Part shown: piece by piece, positions 1-8,098 of the stretch | How the letters are laid out: every line of letters starts with the position of its first letter | Position numbering within the stretch: position 1 is the stretch's first letter | Assembly (NCBI GenBank): GCA_017550285.1 | Contig: JAFZPP010000047.1 | Span: forward strand, 1 to 64,000 | Direction: 5' to 3' | DNA: 64,000 nt | Source of the DNA: Oscillospiraceae bacterium | Lineage (GTDB): Bacteria > Bacillota > Clostridia > Oscillospirales > Ruminococcaceae | Position numbers and translations under genes: made by a program | Notes under the pieces: generated by a model | What the model was told of the DNA's origin: nothing | Seen by the model: the letters and a program-made list of their open reading frames with translations, nothing else | Database searches by the model: none

Positions 1-973
1 GATCGGTTTCGTCCTTCAGCCACGGATAACCGTGCGCATACTGACTTTTGGCGGTAAACGGATCATAGCCGTGATCGGCAACGGCATTTTCATCATTGCA
101 GGCGTCAATATCGCCGACACGCACGACCAGCTCTGCTTCTTCCGTGTTTTTGGAAATCACGGTTTTCTCAGCCCAGTCATTGACAGGTGTTTCCGGCGCT
201 GCACCCATAGATTCAAACGGAATATCATGGTCGTTTGCATAGGATTCCGCAAAAGAGCCTGTATAGCCCTTGATTGTCAGATTCGGACAATCTTCAAAAG
301 CAGTATCTTCAATATATTCAATGCTTTTCGGAAGTATGATTTCTTTTAATTGACTGCAACCGTAAAAAGCATACTCACCTATTTCAACGGTACTGTCAGG
401 CAGCGTCACTTCACTCAGCGCTTCGCATTCTTTGAATGTGAAATTGCCTATTTTTTCCACATGATCAGGTATCTGAATTCTTTCAAGAGCAGTACAGCCA
501 TAAAATGCAAAATCATCAAGTACAGTGACACCCTTTGGAAGGGTAATTTGCGTCAGCTTTTTGCAGTCTCTGAATGTACCATAAGGGATAATGGATATTC
601 CGGACGGTATATTGACTTTTGTCAGTGCAGAGCATCCTCTAAATACTTCATCGCCAAAACGAGTCACGCTGTTTGGAATCGTAATGTCGGTTAGTTGTGT
701 ACAATCTTTGAATGCATAGATTGTGATTGCTGTTACCGGAAGCCCCTCAAATGCAGCAGGTATTTCCACTATTTCATCAGAACCGTGATACTTTGCTAAA
801 GCGGAGCTGCTGCCGTCAAGACTGACAGAATACTCGAAATCAAAATAAGTTTTGTTCGCCGCGTGTGCCGTGACCGCAGGGCGCAGCAGCAAAGGCGTGC
901 TCTGCGGCAGCGAACAGACTGACACCGCAGCCGCGGCAAGAATGCAGATGATGCGTTTTCGTGTGCGTTTCAT
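1..973 (-). CDS. BspA-type leucine-rich repeat surface protein, N-terminal part (cut by window edge)
   Basis: Reading leftwards from an ATG at 973 with a GGAGG site just upstream, the frame is open to the window edge (at least 324 codons). It begins with a signal peptide (KRTRKR, then a hydrophobic run ending near AHA). This is followed by repeated LRR_5 units of the form 'AFYGCTALERIQIP' and 'TLPDSTVEIGEYAF', the signature of BspA/Treponema-type LRR proteins. Such proteins are exported and often bind host or partner proteins. The signal peptide is nearly the same as that of the LRR protein starting at 1495, so the two are divergently arranged paralogues. A sigma-A promoter lies at 1046-1074. 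The C-terminus is outside the window, so a dockerin there is possible but unseen. Confidence 0.88.
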   Translation of the reverse strand, partial: MKRTRKRIICILAAAAVSVCSLPQSTPLLLRPAVTAHAANKTYFDFEYSVSLDGSSSALAKYHGSDEIVEIPAAFEGLPVTAITIYAFKDCTQLTDITIPNSVTRFGDEVFRGCSALTKVNIPSGISIIPYGTFRDCKKLTQITLPKGVTVLDDFAFYGCTALERIQIPDHVEKIGNFTFKECEALSEVTLPDSTVEIGEYAFYGCSQLKEIILPKSIEYIEDTAFEDCPNLTIKGYTGSFAESYANDHDIPFESMGAAPETPVNDWAEKTVISKNTEEAELVVRVGDIDACNDENAVADHGYDPFTAKSQYAHGYPWLKDETD

Positions 974-1045
974 AGGAATACCTCCATTCATACGGCGGTT
1001 TCGTTGAAGCAAATGAGTGACTGGGCGGGATGTATAATTACCATT

Positions 1046-1074
1046 ATGATAACATATCTGATTATGCTTGTCAA
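1046..1074 (-). promoter_or_regulatory. sigma-A promoter for the leftward LRR gene
   Basis: On the minus strand a perfect TTGACA (1069-1074) is followed after 17 bp by TATCAT (1046-1051), about 70 bp upstream of the ATG at 973. Confidence 0.75.
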
Positions 1075-1411
1075 GATATAATTAAAAATCCTGCGCCGCC
1101 CATTATACATCGAGATCGGGACGAGCACGAGAAGCGTATTGTACCGAAATGTAAACAGAAAGAATGATGCAACCGAAAACGACAAAACAAATAGGTGGGC
1201 GCAAGCCCACCGTAAATAACATTTCTTTTATTTTCAAATTGCTTCGGGCAATAAAAAATAGGCGGATCAGTATAACACATTTTGGAAATAATGTCGTGCG
1301 TTTCTGCTTGTGCTAGATGAACAGACATTAAAATTGACGTATATATGATTGTTTCGATATGCTTTGCCACGGCAAAAATCAGTGTTCATCGACTATGTTT
1401 GCTGAATTTGC
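1075..1411. other. Non-coding spacer between divergent LRR genes
   Basis: No credible gene is seen. The only clear structure is a GGTGGGC-GCAA-GCCCACC hairpin at 1194-1211, followed by a T-rich run on the minus strand, which resembles an orphan terminator. Short open frames here lack ribosome binding sites. Confidence 0.5.
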
Positions 1412-1440
1412 TTGACACCTGCGGAATAATCAGTTATAAT
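1412..1440 (+). promoter_or_regulatory. Consensus sigma-A promoter for the LRR-dockerin gene
   Basis: TTGACA (1412-1417), a 17-bp spacer and TATAAT (1435-1440) match the consensus perfectly. The LRR-dockerin ATG lies 55 bp downstream. Confidence 0.9.
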
Positions 1441-1494
1441 AGATAAAGATCGTTAGAAGCACCGAAACCAAGCCGAAAAATAAAGGAGGTCACT

Positions 1495-4400
1495 ATGAAA
1501 CACACGCGAAAACGGATTCTGAGCATCCTTGCGGCGGCATCGCTCTCATTCTGCTCCCTGCCGCAGAATATGCCGCTGCTGCTGCGCACTGCAATCACCG
1601 CAAGTGCGGCGGATACAGCAAATCCTGTATCCGAATTTGAAACCTCGCAGATCGGTGACGCAATCCAGATCACAGCATGGAACGGCACCGGCGATACAGT
1701 TGTTATCCCTTCCGTGATCAACGGGATGCCGGTCGACGAGATCAGAAACAGTGCATTCAAGGGGAAATCTCTGTTGAAGGAGGTTGTCATTCCGGACAGC
1801 GTTGAGCGCATCGGCAAAAATGTATTCAACGGCTGTATGATGCTGTCAAAGATCACGCTGCCGAAGCACCTCGAATCCATCGGTGAGGGTGCATTTTGCG
1901 GCTGTATTGAGCTGACGGAATTCACAGTTCCGGACGGCGTGACAAAGATTGAGTATAATACATTCGGAGATTGCGGCGGATTGCAGAAGGTGACCTTACC
2001 GGACAGTTTGACAAGTATCGGCAGGCATTCGTTTGACAGCTGTCATGCCCTGACGACGATCAATTTTCCGGCGGCTTTGACCGAAGTGGATGAATATGCC
2101 TTCTGGGCTTGCTACAAACTGCGAAAAGTAACCTTGCCGGACGGCGTGAAAGAAATCGGGAAGAGTGCGTTTGCAGCCTGCCGTGCTTTGTCGGAAATCA
2201 CACTGCCGATGAATCTGAATACAATCGCTGGTGATGCGTTTTGGCATAGCGATGAGGTGACAATCAAGAGCTATGCAGGCTCCTATGCGGAATCCTATGC
2301 AAAGGAGAACAACATCCCGTATGAACCCCTCGATGCAGTACCGGCAGCGGAAGCCGCCGACCCTTCCGATTTTGACTATACGGTCAATCCGGACGGAAAG
2401 GGCGTCACCGTCACCAAGTATAAAAAATCTGCTGCACAGCTTATCATCCCCGAAAAAATCAACGGGCTTCCTGTCACCGCAATCGGAGATTCGGTGTTTT
2501 TCGGAAACGAAACGCTCACCGCGGTCACGATTCCGGACGGCGTGACTGCAATCGGCAAGAACGCATTTGCGCGCTGCGAAAAGCTGGCGACGATTCAGAT
2601 TCCGGAAACTGTGACGGAGATCGGTTCCGGCGCATTTGAGCGGACGGTCTGGCTGAGCGAACAGCGTGCGGCAAAACAACTCGTAACCGTCAATACGATT
2701 CTGGTGGACGGAGGTGCCTGTGAGGGAACCGTCACTGTTCCCGACGGTATTACGACGATTGCGGCTATGGCATTTTACTTCAATGAATCTGTGGAAAAGG
2801 TGATTCTGCCGGATTCTGTGACCGTGATCGGCGACGAAGCATTTGAGGAATGCACCGAACTGGCGGAAATCAATCTTCCGGTCAAGCTGAATGAAATCGG
2901 TGCGCATGCATTCGATCACTGCATAGCGCTGACAACGCTGACGCTCCCGAAAGGCACAGGTCCGATCGGTGAGGATGCGTTCAAAGACTGCGTGAAGCTG
3001 AAACTCAGATGCTATGCGGATTCCTATGCAGAGTCCTATGCATCACAAAACAAGATTCCGTATGAATCAATCGAACCGGAATACAAGGTCTATCAGGGGC
3101 TGAAATACGATGTTGAAGACGACGGCGTGATAATCGTCGGCTATACCGATGATCTGCCTGCCGTGCTCGTAATCCCCTCGGAGATCGAGGGCAAGCCCGT
3201 AAAAGGCTTTGCACAGTTTGCGCTTGCAAATTGCGATAAGCTGACGGAAGTCACGCTGCCGGATTCCGTCAAATCATTCGGTATGCAGACCTTCTGGGGC
3301 TGCAAGAATCTCAAGAAAGTCACGATTCCGGAGGGCATCACAGCGATCTATGAAGCAGCATTCGCATCCTGCACCTCCCTGACGGAGGTCAAGCTCCCGA
3401 GCACGCTGACAAAGCTCGGTAATCTTGTATTCTCCGGCTGCACCTCGCTTTCCAAGGTCGATATTCCGGAGGGCTGTCTGGACTTTTCCGAGCCGGCATT
3501 CGGCGATACACCGTGGCTTGCAGCACAGCAGGCAAAGAATCCGCTTGTTTCCGTCAACGGTGTGCTGATTGACGCTTCGGCTGCATCCGGCGAAGTGACT
3601 GTTCCGGACGATGTCCAGGTCATCAATCCGTATGCATTCATGGATTGTGATGCAATCACAAAAATTACTCTGCCGCAGAGTGTTGCAAAGCTCGACGGCA
3701 TCGGTTCTTCTGCGCTGACAGAAATCACGATCCTGAATCCGGCATGTGAAATCAAGGATTCGCCGGATACCATTACCAACGGCTATGATGACAAAGCAGG
3801 AAAAGCAACTTTCAAGGGTACGATCATCGGCTATGAGGATTCGACTGCGCAGGCGTATGCGAAGAAATACGGATATAAATTTTCTGCACTGCCAAAGGAA
3901 TCCCTGACGACAACGGTTACCACATCAACCACGGCAAAGCCGACCACAACGGTTACCACATCGACCACAGCAAAACCGACCACAACGGTTACCACATCAA
4001 CCACGGCAAAGCCGACCACAACTGTCACCACCTCGACCACGGCAAATCCGACCACAACGGTTACCACATCGACCACGGCAAAGCCGACCACAACGGTTAC
4101 CACATCGACCACGGCAAAACCGACCACAACCATCACCACATCAACCACGGCAAAACCGACCACAACGGTCACCACATCAACCACGGCACAACCGACCACA
4201 ACGGTTATCACATCGACCACGGCAAAGCCGACCACAACTGTCACCACATCGACCACGGCAAAGCCGACCACAACGGTTACTTCCGGACTGACGACCACAA
4301 TCACGACAACGGTGACGCAAATCTATGTGGACTATGCACCGAAGGTCACATGGGATGATTCCCCGATGCATGTCGGCGAAACACGCCGGATTCATGTGGA

Positions 4401-5631
4401 GGACCCGTATCTTAAGAAAACGGTGGAAAGCGCAGGCATTTATCTCTCGCGCAAAGTATTCACATGGGAATTCGACGCGGAGAAGTCCGATCTCGTGATT
4501 ACCGCAGTGATGGCTTGTACCGATGAGCGCTTTACTGTCAATGCGTCGGGCTGCGCATTCACCGCACAGCTTCGCGTGACGATTCTGCCGGCGGAGACAA
4601 CGACCGGAACAACCGCCGTAAGCACATCGGCAACACAGTCCTCTTTGACCGAAACAACGACCGTAACCACAACGACAACTGTAACACAAATCCATGTGGA
4701 CTATGCACCGAAGGTCACATGGGATGATTCCCCGATGCATGTCGGCGAAACACGCCGGATCCATGTGGAGGACCCGTATCTCAGGAAAACGGTGCAAAGT
4801 GCAGGCATCAACTGCAATTCGGATGTATTCACATGGGCGTTTGACGCGGAGAAGTCCGATCTGGTGATTACTGCGGCAGCGCCCTGCGAGAAGCAGTCAT
4901 TTACCGTCAGAGCGGAAAACTGCGCATTCACCACACAGCTCTTCCTGACGATTCTGCCTGCGGAATCAACAGAAATCCTGACAGGCGATATCAACAGTGA
5001 CGGCACGGTCAGCGTGGAAGATGCACAGCTTGCCCTGCTCGCCTATGTTCAGACCATGGCAGGACTGGAAAGCGGTCTGACAGAACAGCAGACAAAAGCC
5101 GGAGATATCAACGGAGACAATACCGTATCCGTTGAGGACGCGCAGAATATTCTGATTTATTATGTGAACAATACCATTTCCGATATCCCGACGACATGGG
5201 AAACGCTGCTCGGCAAAATCGGTGAGCAGTATATCCGTACACCGAACCGCTCGGCGGATTATCCGATTGTGAAGCAGTTTGCATCCCGTGCAGAGTTGGA
5301 TGCATATATTGCAGAGAATCAGGATGCATTGGATTTTTCGGTCAACAGCGGTCCCGGCGCGTTTGACACAGCCGGCTTTACAGAAGCAGCTGCAAAGTAT
5401 ACGGATGACTGGTTCAAGGAGTATAAGCTGCTGCTGGTTGTTTTGCAGGAGTACAGCGGTTCAATCAGCCATAAGGTCACATCTGTCAGCGAGAATGCCG
5501 TCCGGATTACCCGGTTCGTGCCAAAAACGCAAACAACGGATATGGCAGCATGGCATATCCTGATTGAGCTGGACAAATCTGCAAGTATTTCCGATCAGAT
5601 CAGCGTGCAGTTCACAAATTCGGATTTGTGA
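1495..5631 (+). CDS. Secreted BspA-type LRR protein with Thr-rich linker, duplicated beta domain and dockerin
   Basis: This 1378-residue exported protein probably attaches to the cellulosome. The start is fixed by AAGGAGG at 1483-1489. Domains in order: signal peptide (about 1-38); three blocks of LRR_5 repeats (about 50-270, 290-520, 535-780) with units like 'TLPDSVKSFGMQTFWGC'; ten 12-residue TTTVTTSTTAKP linker repeats (about 805-925); two near-identical modules beginning 'VDYAPKVTWDDSPMHVGE' (about 943-1035 and 1066-1157); a type I dockerin with Ca-binding loops GDINSDGTVSVEDAQ and GDINGDNTVSVEDAQ (about 1164-1225); and a C-terminal domain of about 140 residues that I do not recognise. 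The LRRs suggest binding rather than catalysis, and no enzyme motif is visible. A consensus promoter precedes it and a strong terminator follows. Confidence 0.92.
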   Translation: MKHTRKRILSILAAASLSFCSLPQNMPLLLRTAITASAADTANPVSEFETSQIGDAIQITAWNGTGDTVVIPSVINGMPVDEIRNSAFKGKSLLKEVVIPDSVERIGKNVFNGCMMLSKITLPKHLESIGEGAFCGCIELTEFTVPDGVTKIEYNTFGDCGGLQKVTLPDSLTSIGRHSFDSCHALTTINFPAALTEVDEYAFWACYKLRKVTLPDGVKEIGKSAFAACRALSEITLPMNLNTIAGDAFWHSDEVTIKSYAGSYAESYAKENNIPYEPLDAVPAAEAADPSDFDYTVNPDGKGVTVTKYKKSAAQLIIPEKINGLPVTAIGDSVFFGNETLTAVTIPDGVTAIGKNAFARCEKLATIQIPETVTEIGSGAFERTVWLSEQRAAKQLVTVNTILVDGGACEGTVTVPDGITTIAAMAFYFNESVEKVILPDSVTVIGDEAFEECTELAEINLPVKLNEIGAHAFDHCIALTTLTLPKGTGPIGEDAFKDCVKLKLRCYADSYAESYASQNKIPYESIEPEYKVYQGLKYDVEDDGVIIVGYTDDLPAVLVIPSEIEGKPVKGFAQFALANCDKLTEVTLPDSVKSFGMQTFWGCKNLKKVTIPEGITAIYEAAFASCTSLTEVKLPSTLTKLGNLVFSGCTSLSKVDIPEGCLDFSEPAFGDTPWLAAQQAKNPLVSVNGVLIDASAASGEVTVPDDVQVINPYAFMDCDAITKITLPQSVAKLDGIGSSALTEITILNPACEIKDSPDTITNGYDDKAGKATFKGTIIGYEDSTAQAYAKKYGYKFSALPKESLTTTVTTSTTAKPTTTVTTSTTAKPTTTVTTSTTAKPTTTVTTSTTANPTTTVTTSTTAKPTTTVTTSTTAKPTTTITTSTTAKPTTTVTTSTTAQPTTTVITSTTAKPTTTVTTSTTAKPTTTVTSGLTTTITTTVTQIYVDYAPKVTWDDSPMHVGETRRIHVEDPYLKKTVESAGIYLSRKVFTWEFDAEKSDLVITAVMACTDERFTVNASGCAFTAQLRVTILPAETTTGTTAVSTSATQSSLTETTTVTTTTTVTQIHVDYAPKVTWDDSPMHVGETRRIHVEDPYLRKTVQSAGINCNSDVFTWAFDAEKSDLVITAAAPCEKQSFTVRAENCAFTTQLFLTILPAESTEILTGDINSDGTVSVEDAQLALLAYVQTMAGLESGLTEQQTKAGDINGDNTVSVEDAQNILIYYVNNTISDIPTTWETLLGKIGEQYIRTPNRSADYPIVKQFASRAELDAYIAENQDALDFSVNSGPGAFDTAGFTEAAAKYTDDWFKEYKLLLVVLQEYSGSISHKVTSVSENAVRITRFVPKTQTTDMAAWHILIELDKSASISDQISVQFTNSDL
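3907..4281 (+). repeat. 36-bp coding tandem repeat (Thr/Pro linker)
   Basis: Ten contiguous 36-bp units plus a partial one encode TTTVTTSTTAKP. Variants carry N or Q for K, and I for V or T. Units differ mainly at third positions, so copy number probably varies among strains. The string is a flexible, likely glycosylated linker between the LRR and C-terminal modules. Confidence 0.95.
4321..4966 (+). repeat. Direct duplication of a ~280-bp module inside the LRR-dockerin gene
   Basis: The segment starting at 4321 is repeated from 4690, an offset of 369 bp (123 codons). The first 90 bp are almost identical in DNA and the second half is more diverged. Each copy encodes an all-beta module of about 90 residues. 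A short Thr-rich linker separates the copies. Confidence 0.9.
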
Positions 5632-5642
5632 TATCGGCAGCA

Positions 5643-5680
5643 AAATGCCGCGGACTGTAAATCAGCCCGCGGCATTTTTT
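5643..5680 (+). terminator. Rho-independent terminator after LRR-dockerin gene
   Basis: The stem AATGCCGCGG / CCGCGGCATT is followed by a T run (5675-5680), directly after the stop codon at 5631. Confidence 0.9.
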
Positions 5681-5748
5681 ATCGGTTTCTGTTTTATGTA
5701 TTTGCCGTGAAGCACGCGGCAAGCATGTAAAGCGATTGTTCGGCAGTT

Positions 5749-6522
5749 TTACATCGCGGTATATCCGCCGTCTACGGGCAGAATCACTCCGTTTACATAT
5801 GTACTGCACGGCGACGCCAGAAACAGTGCTGCCGTATCCAGCTCTCCTTCATTGCCGTATCTGGAAACCGGTATCATCTGTTTGGCATAATTCCGGAAAA
5901 ACTCAGAATTCAGTGTTTCAACAGTCAGCGGTGTATAGAAATATCCCGGGCAGATCGCGTTCACGGTAATCCCTTTTTCGCCCCATTCGGAAGCAAGTGC
6001 CCGCGTCATATTGATAACGCCGCCTTTTGCAGCATGATACGGCGCACAGGGTGCGATTTTATTTCCGACAAGTCCGTACATGGATGCGATGTTAATGATT
6101 CTGCCGTATCCGGCAGGAAGCATGGCGTGCTTTGCGACCGCCCGTGCAACCTTGAAGGAACCGAATAAGTCAATATTGATCTCATTCTCAAACTGTGCAT
6201 CTGTGATTTCTTCTGCCGGTGCAACACCGCCTGTTCCGGCGTTATTGATCAGGATATCAATTCTTCCAAAGCGTTCCATGACTGCGGAAACGGTCTTTTC
6301 TACAGTTGCTGTATCGGTGATATCGCAGGAAATCCCGACTGCCTCCACGCCGAATTCTTCCGAAATCTGCGAGGCAACTTCATCCAGCATATTCTGCCTT
6401 CTTGCAACTGCAATGATATTCGCCCCCTGACTTGCCAATGCTTTCGCCATTTGCACACCAAGTCCGGTTGAACAGCCGGTAATCAGTGCTGCCTGACCGG
6501 TCAAATCAAAATAGTTTTTCAT
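5749..6522 (-). CDS. Short-chain dehydrogenase/reductase (gluconate 5-dehydrogenase-like)
   Basis: This 257-residue cytoplasmic NAD(P)-dependent oxidoreductase is of classical SDR length. The ATG at 6522 is chosen because AGGAGGT lies 9 bp upstream; the upstream ATG at 6540 overlaps that site. Motifs seen: the nucleotide-binding TGCSTGLG near the N-terminus, NNAGTG, the catalytic Ser in 'INIASMYG', the YxxxK motif as YHAAK, and a C-terminal 'PVDGGYTAM' typical of the KduD/IdnO branch. The substrate is probably a sugar acid or polyol, but it cannot be fixed from sequence. The gene appears monocistronic, with a promoter at 6573-6602 that overlaps a direct repeat. Confidence 0.9.
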   Translation of the reverse strand: MKNYFDLTGQAALITGCSTGLGVQMAKALASQGANIIAVARRQNMLDEVASQISEEFGVEAVGISCDITDTATVEKTVSAVMERFGRIDILINNAGTGGVAPAEEITDAQFENEINIDLFGSFKVARAVAKHAMLPAGYGRIINIASMYGLVGNKIAPCAPYHAAKGGVINMTRALASEWGEKGITVNAICPGYFYTPLTVETLNSEFFRNYAKQMIPVSRYGNEGELDTAALFLASPCSTYVNGVILPVDGGYTAM

Positions 6523-6564
6523 AATCTGCAACCTCCTCATCTGAACATGCAGCGATCATATAAC

Positions 6565-6602
6565 TATACGACATTATACCATAAATATACGACATTTGTC
6601 AA
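6565..6602 (-). promoter_or_regulatory. SDR promoter with overlapping direct-repeat operator
   Basis: On the minus strand TTGACA (6597-6602), an 18-bp spacer and TATAAT (6573-6578) form the promoter. The plus-strand word TATACGACATT occurs at 6565-6575 and again at 6586-6596, exactly 21 bp (two helical turns) apart. One copy covers the -10 box and the other abuts the -35 box. This suggests a repressor operator. Confidence 0.7.
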
Positions 6603-6692
6603 TGCAAAAACAGCGCATAAAAACATTATGTATTGGCATCATATGAGTAAGCAGGTGAGAAAGTGCATAAATGAATCAAGCTGATAAACAAC

Positions 6693-6719
6693 GAAAAGCC
6701 CGACATTGCCGGGCTTTTC
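6693..6719 (-). terminator. Terminator after HAD gene
   Basis: The stem GAAAAGCCCG / CGGGCTTTTC has a 7-base loop. It lies downstream of the leftward HAD gene ending at 6832 and could work in both directions. Confidence 0.75.
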
Positions 6720-6831
6720 AATATTGCTTTGCAACAGCGTCTCTGACATTTTGCGCTGCGGTGTGCTGTTGATTGCCGCAGTGCTGACCGGTTGAACGGT
6801 CCCCGATTGTGTCACCGTACCGCAGCAAAGA

Positions 6832-7308
6832 TCAGGTGCCTGTTGATGATTTCCTGATCGTTGCTGCCTGCATGATCTTTTCAACCCATTCGTCATCCGG
6901 CGGACCGATCAGGAACACGCGGAATCCGTAATATTCTCCGTTCTGATACACAGAACGGTCATCGTCTACGTGCAGGTCAATGCGGTAATGTGCAGGATAC
7001 TTCGACGGCATCGGGTCCTTATGCTTCGCCTGCACCTCGCTCTCGTGCCGTGCACCGTTCACGATTTCATCAATATGAATGCCGTAATGCCGGAACAGCG
7101 ACCGGATATAGAGCGGTGACCGGAACGAGGTCGTATAGACCCAGATTTCCCAGCCCGCTTCCCGCAGCCGCCGCATCAGCTCCGGCGTACCTTTGCGCAG
7201 CCGTTCCTGAAACACCTTGTTCAGCGGAAACCGCAGCGGCGGCTCTACTGCAAAGCCGTCTTCCTCCGCGACAAACAGCGTGTCATCCAGATCAAATGAT
7301 ATTCGCAT
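6832..7308 (-). CDS. HAD-superfamily hydrolase-like protein
   Basis: This 158-residue protein opens with the HAD motif I 'FDLDDTL' (Asp nucleophile and second Asp). Motif II is seen as 'VYTTSFRSP' (Thr) and an acidic motif as 'DLHVDDDRSV'. It is short for the superfamily and shows no obvious cap domain. It belongs to the small HAD group with 'WVYTTSFRS' often annotated only as a hypothetical hydrolase. The substrate is unknown. The start has AGGAGG upstream. It lies 53 bp after the vWA gene and probably shares its transcript; the macro-domain gene is upstream of both. Confidence 0.75.
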   Translation of the reverse strand: MRISFDLDDTLFVAEEDGFAVEPPLRFPLNKVFQERLRKGTPELMRRLREAGWEIWVYTTSFRSPLYIRSLFRHYGIHIDEIVNGARHESEVQAKHKDPMPSKYPAHYRIDLHVDDDRSVYQNGEYYGFRVFLIGPPDDEWVEKIMQAATIRKSSTGT

Positions 7309-7361
7309 ACAACAGTTCCTCCTGTGGTCATCTGTGCTTTGATCGAATTATCCGTGCAGTA

Positions 7362-7982
7362 TTATTTGAGCGCATCCTTCCATGCATCCGACATGACACC
7401 CTTCCGGCGAACCGATGCGACCGAGCTGTTCATTGCTTTGAACAGGCTTCTGGTACCGCATGCAGATGCTTCGTAATTGGCAGCGCGTTCGCGGGAAATG
7501 CCGATCTTTGCAGCTTCAGCCGCTGCGTCGATATTTGCGCCGAGATACAGGAATTCCCATCCTTTTTCCTTCGCTGCTTCGATCATCTTCTTTACATCGG
7601 CATAGCGGAACTGCGTGCTGGAATTCTCCTGACCGTCCGTTGTGATAATGAACACCGTGTGTGCCGGTACGTCCTCCGGACGGGCATATTTGTGGATTGT
7701 TTCAATCTGCCGGATCGTCATGCCGACTGCATCAAGAAGTGCCGTGCCGCCGCCGACAAAGTAATCCTTGTCGGTCATGGCGGGAACCTTGTCGATCATC
7801 AGACGGTCATGCAGGACACTGTACTGCGTATGGAAGAGTACTGTCGTGACGAATGCCGCGCCTTCTTCCTTTTTCTGCTTGTCGATCATTGCGTTGAAGC
7901 CGCCGATTGTGTCGGCTTCCAGACCGGACATAGAGCCGCTGCGGTCCAGAATAAAGACCATTTCCGTGAGATTGTTTTTCAT
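7362..7982 (-). CDS. von Willebrand factor A domain protein
   Basis: This 206-residue protein is essentially a single vWA domain. The MIDAS motif DRSGSMSG is at residues 13-20, with further metal-site residues in 'GGGTALLDAV' (Thr) and 'ITTDGQENSS' (Asp). No signal peptide or membrane segment is seen, so it is likely intracellular, like TerY-type or phage-associated vWA proteins. AAAGGAGG precedes the ATG. The vWA proteins in Ter-type stress systems occur beside HAD and macro proteins, as here, which is suggestive but not proof of a shared role. Confidence 0.85.
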   Translation of the reverse strand: MKNNLTEMVFILDRSGSMSGLEADTIGGFNAMIDKQKKEEGAAFVTTVLFHTQYSVLHDRLMIDKVPAMTDKDYFVGGGTALLDAVGMTIRQIETIHKYARPEDVPAHTVFIITTDGQENSSTQFRYADVKKMIEAAKEKGWEFLYLGANIDAAAEAAKIGISRERAANYEASACGTRSLFKAMNSSVASVRRKGVMSDAWKDALK

Positions 7983-8059
7983 AATGATTCCTCCTTTGAT
8001 TTGCGGGCGGTTTGTTCCTGTGTCTATATCATACCGCAGATCAAAGGAAAAAAGGTCAA

Positions 8060-8090
8060 CCGGCAGTGGACATTTTCCGTGCGCTGCCGG
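8060..8090. terminator. Hairpin between macro and vWA genes
   Basis: The stem CCGGCAG / CTGCCGG is followed on the plus strand by TTTTTG. On the minus strand a T-run sits a few bases beyond the stem. It may end or attenuate transcription of the macro gene into the vWA gene. Confidence 0.5.
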
Positions 8091-8098
8091 TTTTTGTA

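Noticed and set aside
3907-4281. Regular 36-bp repeats that could suggest a CRISPR array
   Set aside because: Units are contiguous with no unique spacers and lie in frame within a coding sequence; no cas genes are nearby.
3831-4304. Minus-strand valine-rich open frame of 157 codons
   Set aside because: It is the mirror image of the Thr-rich linker repeats of the LRR-dockerin gene and has no ribosome binding site.
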